This document shows, piece after piece, positions 50,951-59,462 of a stretch of 64,000 nt of DNA; positions within the stretch are counted from its first letter, which is position 1; the number at the start of each line of letters is the position of its first letter. The position numbers and the translations under genes were made by a program. The notes under the pieces were generated by a model, which was not told where the DNA came from, searched no databases, and worked only from the letters and a program-made list of their open reading frames with translations. Source of the stretch: a virus; the IMG/VR virus record IMGVR_UViG_3300032783_000063, positions 1-64,000 of that record. One strand, 5' to 3'.

Positions 50951-51243
50951 CCGCCTGGGCTGTCCTCGGCGCCATGTTCGTATTCCTGTGCCTCGTCTTC
51001 GCCGCCGGCGAATGGGCGTTCGACATCGTCGGTGTGCGCCGCCGGTATTACGCGTGGCGGCTGGACCGGTGGGAGGCATCCCGGCAGGCCGCCTACGACC
51101 GGGCCGTCGCCGACCAGGAAGAAGAGGAACGCTACGTCCGCGCCGCCGCGGCCGCCGTGCAGGACGAAGCCTGGGACGACATGGTGGCCAAGGGCCTCGA
51201 CCTCCTCGAGGCGTGCGCCAATAACGAGAGGACGGACTGGTGA
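50947..51243 (+). CDS. Small membrane protein, paralogue B
   Basis: 98 residues. One span (AVLGAMFVFLCLVFAAGEWA), then RYYAWRLDRWEASRQAAYDR and a helical tail ending ANNERTDW. Corresponds to paralogue A: QAAY, an acidic ADQ run and an AN-x-ER end. Coupled to both neighbours. Function unknown. Confidence 0.6.
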   Translation: MTAWAVLGAMFVFLCLVFAAGEWAFDIVGVRRRYYAWRLDRWEASRQAAYDRAVADQEEEERYVRAAAAAVQDEAWDDMVAKGLDLLEACANNERTDW

Positions 51244-51692
51244 TGCACACCGTATCGACGTACAGCCCGCAGCTTGTGCTGGATGTCACTGACATGGCCT
51301 GGGCGGATGACGGCGACTGTCAGTACGCCGACCCGGAACTGTGGTTCCCCGCGCCGGGCGAACGGGCCGAAGAAGCGAAATCCATCTGCGCGCAGTGCCC
51401 GGTGAAAGCGGAGTGCCTGGCGTATGCGATGCCCCGCAGCGAGCTGGAGGGCATCTGGGGCGGGACGTCGCAACGTCAGCGTGCCCGCATGCGGGTCAAG
51501 GCCCAGCTGGCGCCCAGGAAGCACGCTGAGGCGGCGGCGCTGGCCGCGGAAGGCATGAAACGGTGCACCCGCTGCCGCCACCCGAAGCCCTATGCGGAGT
51601 TTTCGCTGGATTCCCGTTCACGGGACGGGCGGCGGCCGGATTGCAAGGCGTGCCTGTCGGCGCGCGGGTGGCGGAAGGAGAAGGCGGCATGA
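51243..51692 (+). CDS. WhiB-family regulator with C-terminal zinc finger
   Basis: 149 residues. WhiB Fe-S cysteines are C26, C49, C52 and C58 in GDCQYADPELWF, ICAQCPVKAECLAYA; the signature GIWGGTSQ (70-77) follows. A basic tail QRARMRVKAQ is the DNA-binding hook. The C-terminus adds a four-Cys finger (RCTRCRHPKPYAEFS, DCKACLSARGW; C108, C111, C134, C137), unusual in WhiB proteins. Fe-S sensing plus zinc finger could give a dual-domain regulator of the element. Start: ATG overlaps the upstream stop. Confidence 0.87.
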   Translation: MHTVSTYSPQLVLDVTDMAWADDGDCQYADPELWFPAPGERAEEAKSICAQCPVKAECLAYAMPRSELEGIWGGTSQRQRARMRVKAQLAPRKHAEAAALAAEGMKRCTRCRHPKPYAEFSLDSRSRDGRRPDCKACLSARGWRKEKAA

Positions 51693-51742
51693 ACGCCCGC
51701 GAGAAATACGCCCGCCACCACGACAGACCTGAAGGGAACACC

Positions 51743-52267
51743 ATGAGCCAGCCATCTGACACGACACCCGGGGCAGCCCGCCTGAACGAGATCCGCGCCC
51801 GCGAGCAGGCCGCCACGCCCGGCCCGTGGGGCTGGCGCGGACACCTGAGCCAGTCCGTTGAACTGCGCACGATCGGCCAGGGCGGCAAGCGGATCATCAC
51901 GACGATGCGGCAGGACCCGTGCATCGGCGGGACCGAAGACATCGGCCTGTTCCTGCACGACGACCCATGCCAGACCTGCCGCAAGGCATTCGAGACCGGG
52001 GAACTGGTCGAGCCCTTTCAGTGTGAGAAGCCCGAGAATCTGGATACCGTCTGGGTCTGGGGACCGAACGATGCTTGCGAGCCGGTCAACAAGTACGCCA
52101 AGGCCGAGGTACTCGAATGGTCTGACCACGTGTACCGCGACGATGTGAAGGACACCACGCATCCGGACGCCGAGTTCATCGCCCACGCCCGCGAAGACAT
52201 CAGGTTCCTCCTGGACATCATCGACGGCATGCAGGAGCAGGTCCGGGATCGTGACGGTGCGGCATGA
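51743..52267 (+). CDS. Conserved mobile-element protein of unknown function
   Basis: 174 residues. ATG 51743 has GAAGGGA; an ATG at 51689 overlapping the WhiB stop is the alternative. The start LNEIRAREQAATPGPWGWRG and the end PDAEFIAHAREDIRFLLDII match a widespread actinobacterial/actinophage family of unknown function. The middle has CQTCRKAFETGE. Conserved across plasmids and phages. Confidence 0.6.
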   Translation: MSQPSDTTPGAARLNEIRAREQAATPGPWGWRGHLSQSVELRTIGQGGKRIITTMRQDPCIGGTEDIGLFLHDDPCQTCRKAFETGELVEPFQCEKPENLDTVWVWGPNDACEPVNKYAKAEVLEWSDHVYRDDVKDTTHPDAEFIAHAREDIRFLLDIIDGMQEQVRDRDGAA

Positions 52268-52485
52268 CTACGACCACTGTTTTGCAGCCGGGGCGGGCGC
52301 ACCGGAACGTCAGGCGCGCTGTCCGGCTGTGGCGCAAGCACAAGGCTGCGGCGGCCGTGATGGCCGCTGCGGCGGCCGCTGAGGTTGTCCTGTGGGCGGC
52401 GTGGACTGTGGTCGCCCTGGCCCTGGCCGTGGCTGTGGCGGGCGTGTCGCGGGCCGCCGCTTACATCAGGGGACGGCGGTCATGA
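52264..52485 (+). CDS. Small membrane protein
   Basis: 73 residues, ATGA overlap with the preceding gene. Basic N-terminus (RNVRRAVRLWRKHKAAAAVM) followed by one long hydrophobic stretch. Adjacent to the coupling-protein gene, so it may assist membrane transfer. Function unknown. Confidence 0.55.
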   Translation: MTTTTVLQPGRAHRNVRRAVRLWRKHKAAAAVMAAAAAAEVVLWAAWTVVALALAVAVAGVSRAAAYIRGRRS

Positions 52486-54185
52486 ACATCATCACCACTT
52501 CCCATATCAAGGCCCAGGTTCGTGACAGTCATGCGGCGCGGCGGACAGCATGGGCGGGGGGTGTCATCCTGGCAGCGGGTGTCATACAGGCGGCACACCG
52601 TGTCATGCACCTGCCAGGATGGCCGTATGCGCTGATGGCCGCCGCCATCCTGGCCTACCACTATGCGCGGGCCGGGTGGGAACTGGTGGAGTTCCGCCGG
52701 ACCGGCGGCCGGGCCGCGCGACGTCGGCGGCGGAAGTATCAGGGCGCTGCCACATTGCGCGACATTCACAAGCACTTGTCACCGGCTGCGGTCACTAAGC
52801 GGGCGGCGGTGACCCGGCCGTCGCTGGACGGGAAGGTAACGCTGGCCGACACGGGTGTCTTCCTCGGCCGCACCCTCCGCGCCAGACGCCGGCTGTGCGG
52901 CACCCACGAGGACTCGTATCTGATCGTCGGCCCGCCCAGGACGGGAAAGACGGGATGGCTGGCGGGTGTCGTACAGGACGCTCCCGGTGCGTGTGTCGCC
53001 ACCTCGAGCCGGGTTGACGTCCTCGTTCACACTGCCCCTGTCCGTGCTGCGAAAGGCCCGGCGTGGGTGCTGAACCCCGGCGGGGACGGGTCCATCCCCA
53101 CCACGCTCGCCTGGTCGCCGCTCGACGGCTGCTACACCGCCGCCGGGGCAGTGGAACGCGCCGGCTACCTGATGGCCGCCGCGCCCAAAGACTCGTCCGG
53201 GAAAGACGCCTGGTGGGAAGGCAAAGGCCACGAGCTCCTCCGCCTCGCCCTGCACGCCGCCGCAGTCGACGGCGGCACCATCCGCGACGCAGCCCAGTGG
53301 GTCCGCGACCCAGCCGACCCGGGCTTCGCCGCCGCGCTAGCCCTCCCCGACGCGGCCCCCGGCTGGGCCGCCGAGCATGCGCGGCTCATCGAATCCGCGG
53401 GGGAGATGCTGTCCGGCATCGTCGCCTCCGCCGCGGCGGCGCTGGCGTGGCTGGCCGACCCGGCCATGGCACAGGTCGCCGACCCGGACCCTGGCACCGA
53501 GTTCTCCGCCGAGGAGTTCATCCTGTCGCGCGGCACCCTCTACATGATCGGCGCCGACAAGCCCCACTCCAGTTACGCACCCTATTTCGCGGCACTGACA
53601 GCGGAGATTTTCGAGGCAGCGAAACGGGTCGCATCGAACATGCGGAACGGCAGGCTTGACCCGCCGCTGACACTGGCCCTGGACGAGGCGGCGATCATCT
53701 GCCCCGTCCCGCTGGACCGGTGGACGTCCGAGGCCGGCGGTCACGGTGTCACCGTCCTGGCAGGCGTGCAGGCCATGTCACAGCTGCGCGCCCGGTGGGG
53801 CGACGAAGGCGGCCGTACCATCTTCTCCAACTCCACGGTGAAGATGATTTTCGGCGGGCTGACAGACCACGCTGATCTGGAGGCACTGTCAGCGGTGTGC
53901 GGTGACCGTGACACGTGGCACAAGGTCAAGAGCGACGGCGGGTCGACCAGGCAGCCCGGCAGCGAGCGGCTGTTCCCGCCGGAACGGATCCGGCTGCTGC
54001 CCGCCTGGCATGCCCTGATCCTGCACCGGTCCACGCGGCCGGTGGTAGCCCGTGTCACCCCCGTGTGGCAGCGGAAGGACTATCTGCCGCTGCCCGAGGC
54101 CACCTGCCCGCCGCCCGCTGACATGCCGGCGGTCACCGACGACATCCAGCTCGCACTGCCGCCCGGCACCCAGCCGGCGGCCTGA
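52482..54185 (+). CDS. VirD4/TraG-like coupling ATPase
   Basis: 567 residues, ATG overlaps the preceding stop. Two N-terminal membrane spans (about 25-40 and 48-63). Walker A GPPRTGKT (150-157); VLNPGGDGSIPTTLAWSPLD; a Walker B-like LTLALDEAAII and GGHGVTVLAGVQAMSQLRA with IFSNSTVKMIF, the latter as in the TraM-recognition/TraD-type AAA domain. It should deliver DNA to a membrane channel in conjugation. No VirB-type channel genes are visible here, so it may work with the FtsK-like translocase or another partner. Confidence 0.8.
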   Translation: MNIITTSHIKAQVRDSHAARRTAWAGGVILAAGVIQAAHRVMHLPGWPYALMAAAILAYHYARAGWELVEFRRTGGRAARRRRRKYQGAATLRDIHKHLSPAAVTKRAAVTRPSLDGKVTLADTGVFLGRTLRARRRLCGTHEDSYLIVGPPRTGKTGWLAGVVQDAPGACVATSSRVDVLVHTAPVRAAKGPAWVLNPGGDGSIPTTLAWSPLDGCYTAAGAVERAGYLMAAAPKDSSGKDAWWEGKGHELLRLALHAAAVDGGTIRDAAQWVRDPADPGFAAALALPDAAPGWAAEHARLIESAGEMLSGIVASAAAALAWLADPAMAQVADPDPGTEFSAEEFILSRGTLYMIGADKPHSSYAPYFAALTAEIFEAAKRVASNMRNGRLDPPLTLALDEAAIICPVPLDRWTSEAGGHGVTVLAGVQAMSQLRARWGDEGGRTIFSNSTVKMIFGGLTDHADLEALSAVCGDRDTWHKVKSDGGSTRQPGSERLFPPERIRLLPAWHALILHRSTRPVVARVTPVWQRKDYLPLPEATCPPPADMPAVTDDIQLALPPGTQPAA

Positions 54186-54206
54186 CCGGAGAAAGGACAC
54201 ACCACG

Positions 54207-55028
54207 ATGAGCGAAAGCACCTATTCGCCGCTCTCCCGCAGAGCAAAGCAGCTGCTCAGCCTGCTGAAACGCACCAAGGACAAAGGCGTCCAGCGGGCGA
54301 TTCTGCAGGCCCTGGCCCGTGAGATCGAGAAAGGCAAGCGGGCGGTCGTCAGGCGCGCGAAGGAAGCCGCCGAGCGTGCGAAGGACCGGATCAAGTACGG
54401 CAAGGAGTTCGCCCGCAAGGAGGCCCGGAAAGCATCGACGCGGGCGAAGGAGCCGCTGATGCGGCAGCACGCCGCTGGCGGGCAGGCCAGGAAGCCGGGG
54501 CCGAAGATGACCCGCGACGGCTACCACAAAGCTGCCGGGCTCACCCCCGAGCAGTCACGGAAGGTAGCAGCCGGGCCGAAGCCGCTCCGCCGCAGCGTCC
54601 GGGACCGGGCAGCGAAGGTGCAGGCGAAACTCCAGTCGAAAGCCCGGCCTGTGACGGTGCGCAACCCGGCACCGGCTAAGGCGAAGGTGGTGCACATCGG
54701 CGGCAAGCCGGCCGCTAAGCCAGCACGGACCGTCCGCCCGGCGCCCGCCCCGTCAGCGCCGGCCAGGACCACGCCAGCGCCAGCCCGCGCCCCCGCCGCC
54801 ACCGCAGCCAGGACCCCCGTGCGGGCCCCCGCAGCACCCGCCAGGACACCCGTGCCGCTCCCGTCGCAGACCGTCGCACGCGACCACGCAGCCCGCCTCG
54901 CGCCCAGGCCCCGCAAGCCCGCAGCGCCCATCCGCGTCCGCGCACCCAGGGCCCGGGCGCCCAGGCCAGCCGTGCACCCCGTCAAGATCCGCGCACCACG
55001 GGTCCGCATCCCCATCCGCGGCCGCTAA
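54207..55028 (+). CDS. Very basic Lys/Ala/Pro-rich protein
   Basis: 273 residues with GAGAAAGG upstream. N-terminal 100 residues are helical and charged (AKQLLSLLKRTKDKGVQRAI, KEAAERAKDRIKYGKEFARK). The remainder is low-complexity Lys, Ala and Pro (PAPARAPAATAARTPVR), like a histone-H1-type tail. It may compact or coat DNA for transfer. Same pattern as the gene at 55536. Confidence 0.6.
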   Translation: MSESTYSPLSRRAKQLLSLLKRTKDKGVQRAILQALAREIEKGKRAVVRRAKEAAERAKDRIKYGKEFARKEARKASTRAKEPLMRQHAAGGQARKPGPKMTRDGYHKAAGLTPEQSRKVAAGPKPLRRSVRDRAAKVQAKLQSKARPVTVRNPAPAKAKVVHIGGKPAAKPARTVRPAPAPSAPARTTPAPARAPAATAARTPVRAPAAPARTPVPLPSQTVARDHAARLAPRPRKPAAPIRVRAPRARAPRPAVHPVKIRAPRVRIPIRGR

Positions 55029-55047
55029 CAGAAAGGAGAACACGCTC

Positions 55048-55326
55048 ATGGATGACAACAGGGCGAAAGCACTGAGCGAAGCCCGCCAGAAACTCACCGA
55101 AATGGAATTCGCATGGGCCGACGCCACCATCAACAGCGTCCACGCGACCGAGGACCCGGACCGCGACCCGCCGACGATCCGCCAGGGATTCGCCGCACTG
55201 CGTGGTCTTGCCGCCGAACAGGCACAACATGACGCGCTGGAAGCGCAGCGGAAGCTGATCTGGGACCTGGAATGGGGTCCGCAGTCGGCGCAGCGCCGCG
55301 CTCCCGGGCTTCGCCGCAGCCGGTAA
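55048..55326 (+). CDS. Small helical protein
   Basis: 92 residues after AGAAAGGAG. Charged helices (RAKALSEARQKLTEMEFAWA; AALRGLAAEQAQHDALEAQR). No family. Part of the operon between the coupling ATPase and the translocase. Confidence 0.55.
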   Translation: MDDNRAKALSEARQKLTEMEFAWADATINSVHATEDPDRDPPTIRQGFAALRGLAAEQAQHDALEAQRKLIWDLEWGPQSAQRRAPGLRRSR

Positions 55327-55341
55327 CAGGAGAAAAAGAAC

Positions 55342-55518
55342 ATGAAAACCTTCCGGACCATCGTAGGCATCGGGTTCTTCGGTCTGATGGCCGTCGTCGC
55401 CACATGGGCGATAGTGACGAGCCCCGGTCCTGTCCACTGGGGCCGGATGCTCGTCTTCGGCGTGATCGCGAGCATCCCGCTTGTGATCAAGATGCGCCGC
55501 GCCGACCGTAACCGCTAA
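55342..55518 (+). CDS. Small membrane protein, 58 residues
   Basis: ATG 55342 after AACAGGAG. Two hydrophobic spans (TIVGIGFFGLMAVVATWAIV and GRMLVFGVIASIPLVIKM) with basic ends. Likely inner-membrane component in the transfer operon. Too short for family assignment. Confidence 0.6.
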   Translation: MKTFRTIVGIGFFGLMAVVATWAIVTSPGPVHWGRMLVFGVIASIPLVIKMRRADRNR

Positions 55519-55535
55519 CACAGAAAGACACACAA

Positions 55536-56204
55536 ATGTCCATTAACCTCCGCATCAGCCAGCGCAACCGTGGCACCGAACCCGGCAACCCGTTCAGATG
55601 TGCCATCGCCAACGCCTGGCGGGCGCAGAAAGGCGGTGACCCGTACGTACCAGGAGACGGCCGCGTACACGTAAGCCACGGCCCGTTCTGGCGCGAAACC
55701 CACAAGATCGGCCCGGACGGCAACAAGGTCATCAAAACCCACGACACCAAAGGCCCGAAAGCAGTCCCGGACCAGGACATCACCCTCGACGGCCCCGCCA
55801 AGACACCCGCGAAGACCAAGACACCGGCCAAGACGGCGGCGAAGGCATCTGCCCGCGCTGACCGGAAAGCCGCCAGGGCCGCCAGGAAAACAGACACCAA
55901 ACCGGCCGCGAAGGCACCTGCTGCTGCCGCAGCACCACAGCAGCAGCGAGCGTGGCCGCCGAAACCAGCACGCACCGCCCCCCCGCAGCAGACACGCGCC
56001 ACACTGCGCCGCCCGGCACCCCCGCAGCCAGCCAGACAGCCCGCCGCGACCGCCCAGGCACGCACCAGAGCGGCAGCCCCGGCCCAGGCCCGTGCCACCC
56101 AGCGGCAAGCCATCACCGCAGGCAAACCAGCACAGCAATGGCCGCCGCCATACCGGGAACCCGAGAAAGTCCCCGTCACCCGCAGCCGCAGCCGCGGACG
56201 GTAA
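55536..56204 (+). CDS. Basic Ala/Lys/Pro-rich protein
   Basis: 222 residues. The first 75 residues are folded-looking (NRGTEPGNPFRCAIANAWRA, HVSHGPFWRETHKIGPDGNK); the rest is Lys/Ala/Pro/Gln-rich (AKASARADRKAARAARKTDT). Ends RSRSRGR. Paralogous in style to the gene at 54207. DNA-binding or linker role guessed from charge. Coupled operon. Confidence 0.55.
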   Translation: MSINLRISQRNRGTEPGNPFRCAIANAWRAQKGGDPYVPGDGRVHVSHGPFWRETHKIGPDGNKVIKTHDTKGPKAVPDQDITLDGPAKTPAKTKTPAKTAAKASARADRKAARAARKTDTKPAAKAPAAAAAPQQQRAWPPKPARTAPPQQTRATLRRPAPPQPARQPAATAQARTRAAAPAQARATQRQAITAGKPAQQWPPPYREPEKVPVTRSRSRGR

Positions 56205-56216
56205 AAGGAGCCCTGC

Positions 56217-58148
56217 ATGAGTGCCAGCAAGAAAGAAACCGCCGCGATGGACGCCATCGTCATGACCATCCGGTTCCTCTGGCGCTGGCACTCCGGCTAC
56301 CCCCTCCACGGCCCCCACGGCAAATTCCGCACCGACGCCACCTGGTCAAAAGACGCAAAAAACGTCCTCCACCCGATCCCAGGCGGATACGCGCCCCGGT
56401 GGCATCACCTCCGCTGGCGCCGCCGCGGCCTCTACCGCTCCGCCGCCACCTGGACTGTCATCGGCGCCATCTACGGGTACCTCACCGCACCCGCCGTCAC
56501 CCTGGCCATCATCGCTGCCGCCACTGCGGCAGCAGCCGGATACGGCACCTGGAAAGCCATCCGCGTCATCCGCACCTGGCAGTCCGAACGACACGAAATC
56601 AGGCCGCTGAAAGCCCGCCTCAAGCACCTCACCGGCTGGGAACCCGTCAGCATCACCATCGTCCGCGAAGACAACCCCGGCGGCAAGGACTGGCGGGAAC
56701 TCAAGATCGTAGACGTCGAGATCGAATGGCCAGTCGCCGCGCAGCTCGGCCCCCGCGACCAGCCCCTCATCCTCGAGGGCCTCACCGACCGCCTAGCCAT
56801 CGAAGCCCCCGAACAGGCCGGGTCAAAATTCAAAGGACGCAACCGGGTTGTCCGATACGTCCAGTCCGAGCCGCCTCCCGGCCTGATCGGCTGGGATCAC
56901 GTCGCTGAAGCCGTCGCCGGCGCCGACCGGAACGAGCTCGTGTTCGGCCTCGGCCGGCCCGAGGTGACGGGCAACAGGAAAACCTACGCGATCGTCAAGG
57001 CATCCCTGTCCACCGATAGCCCGCACCTCGCGTGCTCCGGCGGAACAGGCGGCGGGAAAACCAACCTGGGCGCGCTCATCATCCTCCAGGAACTGCACCG
57101 CGGCGCGATCCTCTTCAACATCGACCCCCGCTGGGACTCCCACCTGTGGTCTGAGGGCCTGCCCAACGTCATCTCCGCCCATTCCATCCCCGACGTTCAC
57201 AACGCCCTGGCCTGGCTCGGCGAAGAACTCCACCGCCGCTACCAGACCGTGTTCTACGCTTCCCGCGGCACCGGCCGCGCCAGGCCCAAGTGGGCCCGCA
57301 TCCTCGTCAACTGCGAAGAACTCAACTTCGGCATGCAGGACCTCAAGGACTACTGGACCGAGTGCCGCGCCGGCGACAAGAGCCTGCCGAAACGGTCCCC
57401 CGCGCTGAAAGCCCTCCAGGCCCTGTCCTGCGCCGGGCGGGCCGTCGACATCCACATCATGCTCTGGGCACAGATGCTCACCGTCGAATGCACCGGAGTG
57501 AAGGACTCCACCGTCCGCGCCAACGCCGGAATCAAAGCCATGGTCCGCTACGACACCAACAACTGGAACATGCAGATCGGCAAACGGTTCCCCATGCCCC
57601 CCGAGCCCACCGAGCCCGGCCGCATACAACTGGTAACCGCCCGCGGTGTCCAGGAAACCCAGGTCCCCTACCTGTGCCTCGACCAGGACAAGGGTGACGA
57701 AGAAGGCGACAAGGCAGTCGCATGGGCTCGCGAGTACGCCGTCAGCGGCCAAGTCGCAGCACTGCCCACAGGCAAGCACGGAATCCCCCAGAGACTGTGG
57801 CCGGTACCCATCGCCGAACCCGTCCTAGGACAACTGCAACTTTCGCAAAACGCGGACTCAACCCCAGGTCAGAACCCTGAGACGCCTAGGACAGTCTCAA
57901 CTGAGACACCCGCGATCGAAGCTCCGGTGACCCTTTCCGAGGCATGCGACGAGGAAACAGGGTTCCTCACGTGCGGTCTGATCGCCGCCCGCCGCGCCAG
58001 CACCCGGCCCGGATTCCCCCCGTCATGCGGACACAGGGGCGCAGCGAAGCTGTACTGGCCTGCCGACCTCCGCGCCAAGCTCGCGCGCCCCGACGACACC
58101 AGCCAGATAGCGGACAGTGACGACGATCAGCAGGACGGCGCGGCATGA
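56217..58148 (+). CDS. FtsK/SpoIIIE-type DNA translocase (TraB-like)
   Basis: 643 residues after AAAAGGAG. Two membrane spans (about 77-110). An FtsK-like AAA core starts near 235: LVFGLGRPEVTG, Walker A GGTGGGKT (275-282), GAILFNIDPRWDSHLWSEGL, the Walker B-like WARILVNCEELNF and DIHIMLWAQMLTVECTGVK. Single-protein TraB/FtsK translocases move double-stranded DNA in actinobacterial AICE and plasmid conjugation. The C-terminal 150 residues (LSEACDEETGFLTCGLIAAR) may be the DNA-binding wHTH. It sits next to a possible clt at 59.1-59.3 kb. Confidence 0.86.
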   Translation: MSASKKETAAMDAIVMTIRFLWRWHSGYPLHGPHGKFRTDATWSKDAKNVLHPIPGGYAPRWHHLRWRRRGLYRSAATWTVIGAIYGYLTAPAVTLAIIAAATAAAAGYGTWKAIRVIRTWQSERHEIRPLKARLKHLTGWEPVSITIVREDNPGGKDWRELKIVDVEIEWPVAAQLGPRDQPLILEGLTDRLAIEAPEQAGSKFKGRNRVVRYVQSEPPPGLIGWDHVAEAVAGADRNELVFGLGRPEVTGNRKTYAIVKASLSTDSPHLACSGGTGGGKTNLGALIILQELHRGAILFNIDPRWDSHLWSEGLPNVISAHSIPDVHNALAWLGEELHRRYQTVFYASRGTGRARPKWARILVNCEELNFGMQDLKDYWTECRAGDKSLPKRSPALKALQALSCAGRAVDIHIMLWAQMLTVECTGVKDSTVRANAGIKAMVRYDTNNWNMQIGKRFPMPPEPTEPGRIQLVTARGVQETQVPYLCLDQDKGDEEGDKAVAWAREYAVSGQVAALPTGKHGIPQRLWPVPIAEPVLGQLQLSQNADSTPGQNPETPRTVSTETPAIEAPVTLSEACDEETGFLTCGLIAARRASTRPGFPPSCGHRGAAKLYWPADLRAKLARPDDTSQIADSDDDQQDGAA

Positions 58149-59032
58149 CACGCCAACTCACCGAGATCGTGCTCGCCAGCCGTGACGACATCCCCGCCGT
58201 CCCCCTCGGGGCGTGGCGCACCAGCGAGATCTGGTGCCCAGTCGGCGCCCCGTTCGGCGCCTATCAGGCGTCGTCACGCGGCCGTATCCGCAGCGTCGAC
58301 CGCACCGCAGCCAACGGCCGCGCCTACAAGGGCGTAGTGCTCAGCGCGCGGCTCTCCCACCGCGGCCCGAGCGCGGGCACCAGGCACTCCTACGAGCAAG
58401 TCAACGTCACCGCCGGCGACGGCACGAAGCACACCAGGCCCGTCCACTGGCTTGTCACGCTCGCCTTCGAGGGCCCCAGGCCCGCAGGCCAGCCCGAGAC
58501 CCGCCACTACAACGACCAGCCGCTCGACAACAGGTGGGCCCCGGGCGCCACGAAAGAGGAACGGCAGGCCAACGGCGGGAACCTGGGCTACGGGTCGCGG
58601 GAGGACCAGGAACGCGACCAGGCCGAGAACAACCCGCCCGAGCCGAGGCCGCCGCGACCGGTCGTCCTCTGCGAGCCCCACGGCCGGCCCGTAGTCAACG
58701 GCAGCAAGGTCCGCTGCCAGGCGTGCATCGAGCAGCTGGGCATCGCCGGCGCCCGCCTCATCGCCTCGGGCCTCAGCCCGGCCGAGGCAGCTGAGCAGCT
58801 GGGCTACAGCTCGCCGGACGGCCTGGTGCGCCACGCCAAAAACCACGGCGGCCTGATCGAGACCATCACCTACTCGCTCGCCGGCGGGACACCGCCCGTG
58901 ATACTCGCCGGGGACCCTCCCGCGAGTGTTATACGCAACCACCCTGTGACCAGCGGAAACGTGCCGGATGGCGGCCGCCGCCGAGTGTCCCGGCTGAGGC
59001 GCCTGTTCCGCCAGGTCGGTGACTCACAGTGA
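58145..59032 (+). CDS. NUMOD4/HNH-type homing-like protein
   Basis: 295 residues, ATGA overlap with the translocase gene. The NUMOD4 motif EIWCPVGAPFGAYQASSRGRIRSVDR-like (residues about 28-53) and an HNH_3-like part (VHWLVTLAFEGPRPAGQ, ETRHYNDQPLDNRWAPG, NLGYGSREDQERDQ) are visible. A later CEPHGRPVVNG ... RCQACIEQLG zinc-like site and an HTH (GLSPAEAAEQLGYSSPDGLV) follow. Could be a free-standing homing endonuclease or domesticated DNA-binding factor. Confidence 0.7.
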   Translation: MTRQLTEIVLASRDDIPAVPLGAWRTSEIWCPVGAPFGAYQASSRGRIRSVDRTAANGRAYKGVVLSARLSHRGPSAGTRHSYEQVNVTAGDGTKHTRPVHWLVTLAFEGPRPAGQPETRHYNDQPLDNRWAPGATKEERQANGGNLGYGSREDQERDQAENNPPEPRPPRPVVLCEPHGRPVVNGSKVRCQACIEQLGIAGARLIASGLSPAEAAEQLGYSSPDGLVRHAKNHGGLIETITYSLAGGTPPVILAGDPPASVIRNHPVTSGNVPDGGRRRVSRLRRLFRQVGDSQ

Positions 59033-59175
59033 ACGCCGGCCTGACGTCACGCACAGTGAGCGGCCCGCTAATCCGATCGAACTGGAAACTCGCCCAAGAT
59101 CGTTCACCGCTAACCATAGTACGCAGCCACATAAGGGGCATAAGCGGGCGTTCTACGCTGGGGCGAGTTGCTCGC

Positions 59176-59223
59176 GGGGGGAGGCCCGCCGCGAAGCGGC
59201 GTAAAGGCGCGTGGCCTCCCCCC
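59176..59223 (+). repeat. Nested perfect hairpin
   Basis: Outer arms 59176-59186 and 59213-59223 pair over 11 bases (GGGGGGAGGCC). An inner CGCCGC (59187-59192) / GCGGCG (59196-59201) stem with GAA loop lies inside. Strong single-strand structure; may be an origin-type or sso-like site or a terminator for the upstream operon. Confidence 0.85.
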
Positions 59224-59229
59224 AAACCC

Positions 59230-59267
59230 GTCCCAGATGGGACAAACTGGGACACCCTTCTGGGACA
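59230..59267 (+). repeat. TGGGACA direct repeats
   Basis: TGGGACA at 59238-59244, 59248-59254 and 59261-59267; the second and third are the same 8-mer CTGGGACA, 13 bases apart. The inverted GTCCCA at 59230-59235 pairs with the first. Short 8-bp repeats are used by TraB/FtsK proteins to recognise clt DNA, so these are candidates. Confidence 0.65.
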
Positions 59268-59378
59268 GCCCAGGGAGACGAGTTGTTTGCTTGATATACA
59301 CAGCAAACCGGCTGCCGAGCCGAGTCACACACAGTGAGCAACAAAAACAAAGGTCAGGTTCAAGGCAGGGGGACATCC

Positions 59379-59422
59379 TGTACACGTACATGGTTTCACG
59401 TGCCACGTACAGTGGGTATACT
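59379..59422 (+). promoter_or_regulatory. Promoter with TGTACACGTACA operator
   Basis: TTTCAC (59394-59399) and TATACT (59417-59422) are spaced 17 bases; the inverted repeat TGTAC-AC-GTACA lies at 59379-59390, directly upstream. It drives the RHH gene at 59463 and could be an autoregulatory site. Confidence 0.55.
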
Positions 59423-59462
59423 TACGCGCAGAGAGATTCACTCCCTAGCCAACAGAGAGGCC

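Larger units (their letters stand above)
59033..59462. other. Structured non-coding locus (candidate clt/origin)
   Basis: 430 bases without a gene, between the HNH and RHH genes. It holds a long-range inverted repeat (AACTCGCCC 59087-59095 / GGGCGAGTT 59161-59169), a nested hairpin at 59176-59223, three TGGGACA repeats at 59238-59267 with an inverted GTCCCA at 59230-59235, and a promoter with palindrome at 59379-59422. CACAGTGA occurs near 59026, 59053 and 59329. It is just downstream of the translocase, where transfer loci lie in actinobacterial plasmids. A functional assignment is inference. Confidence 0.55.

Noticed and set aside
56823-57779. Minus-strand 318-residue frame opposite the FtsK-like gene
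   Set aside because: Shadow of a GC-rich coding strand; no motif, and the plus-strand Walker A/B protein is convincing.
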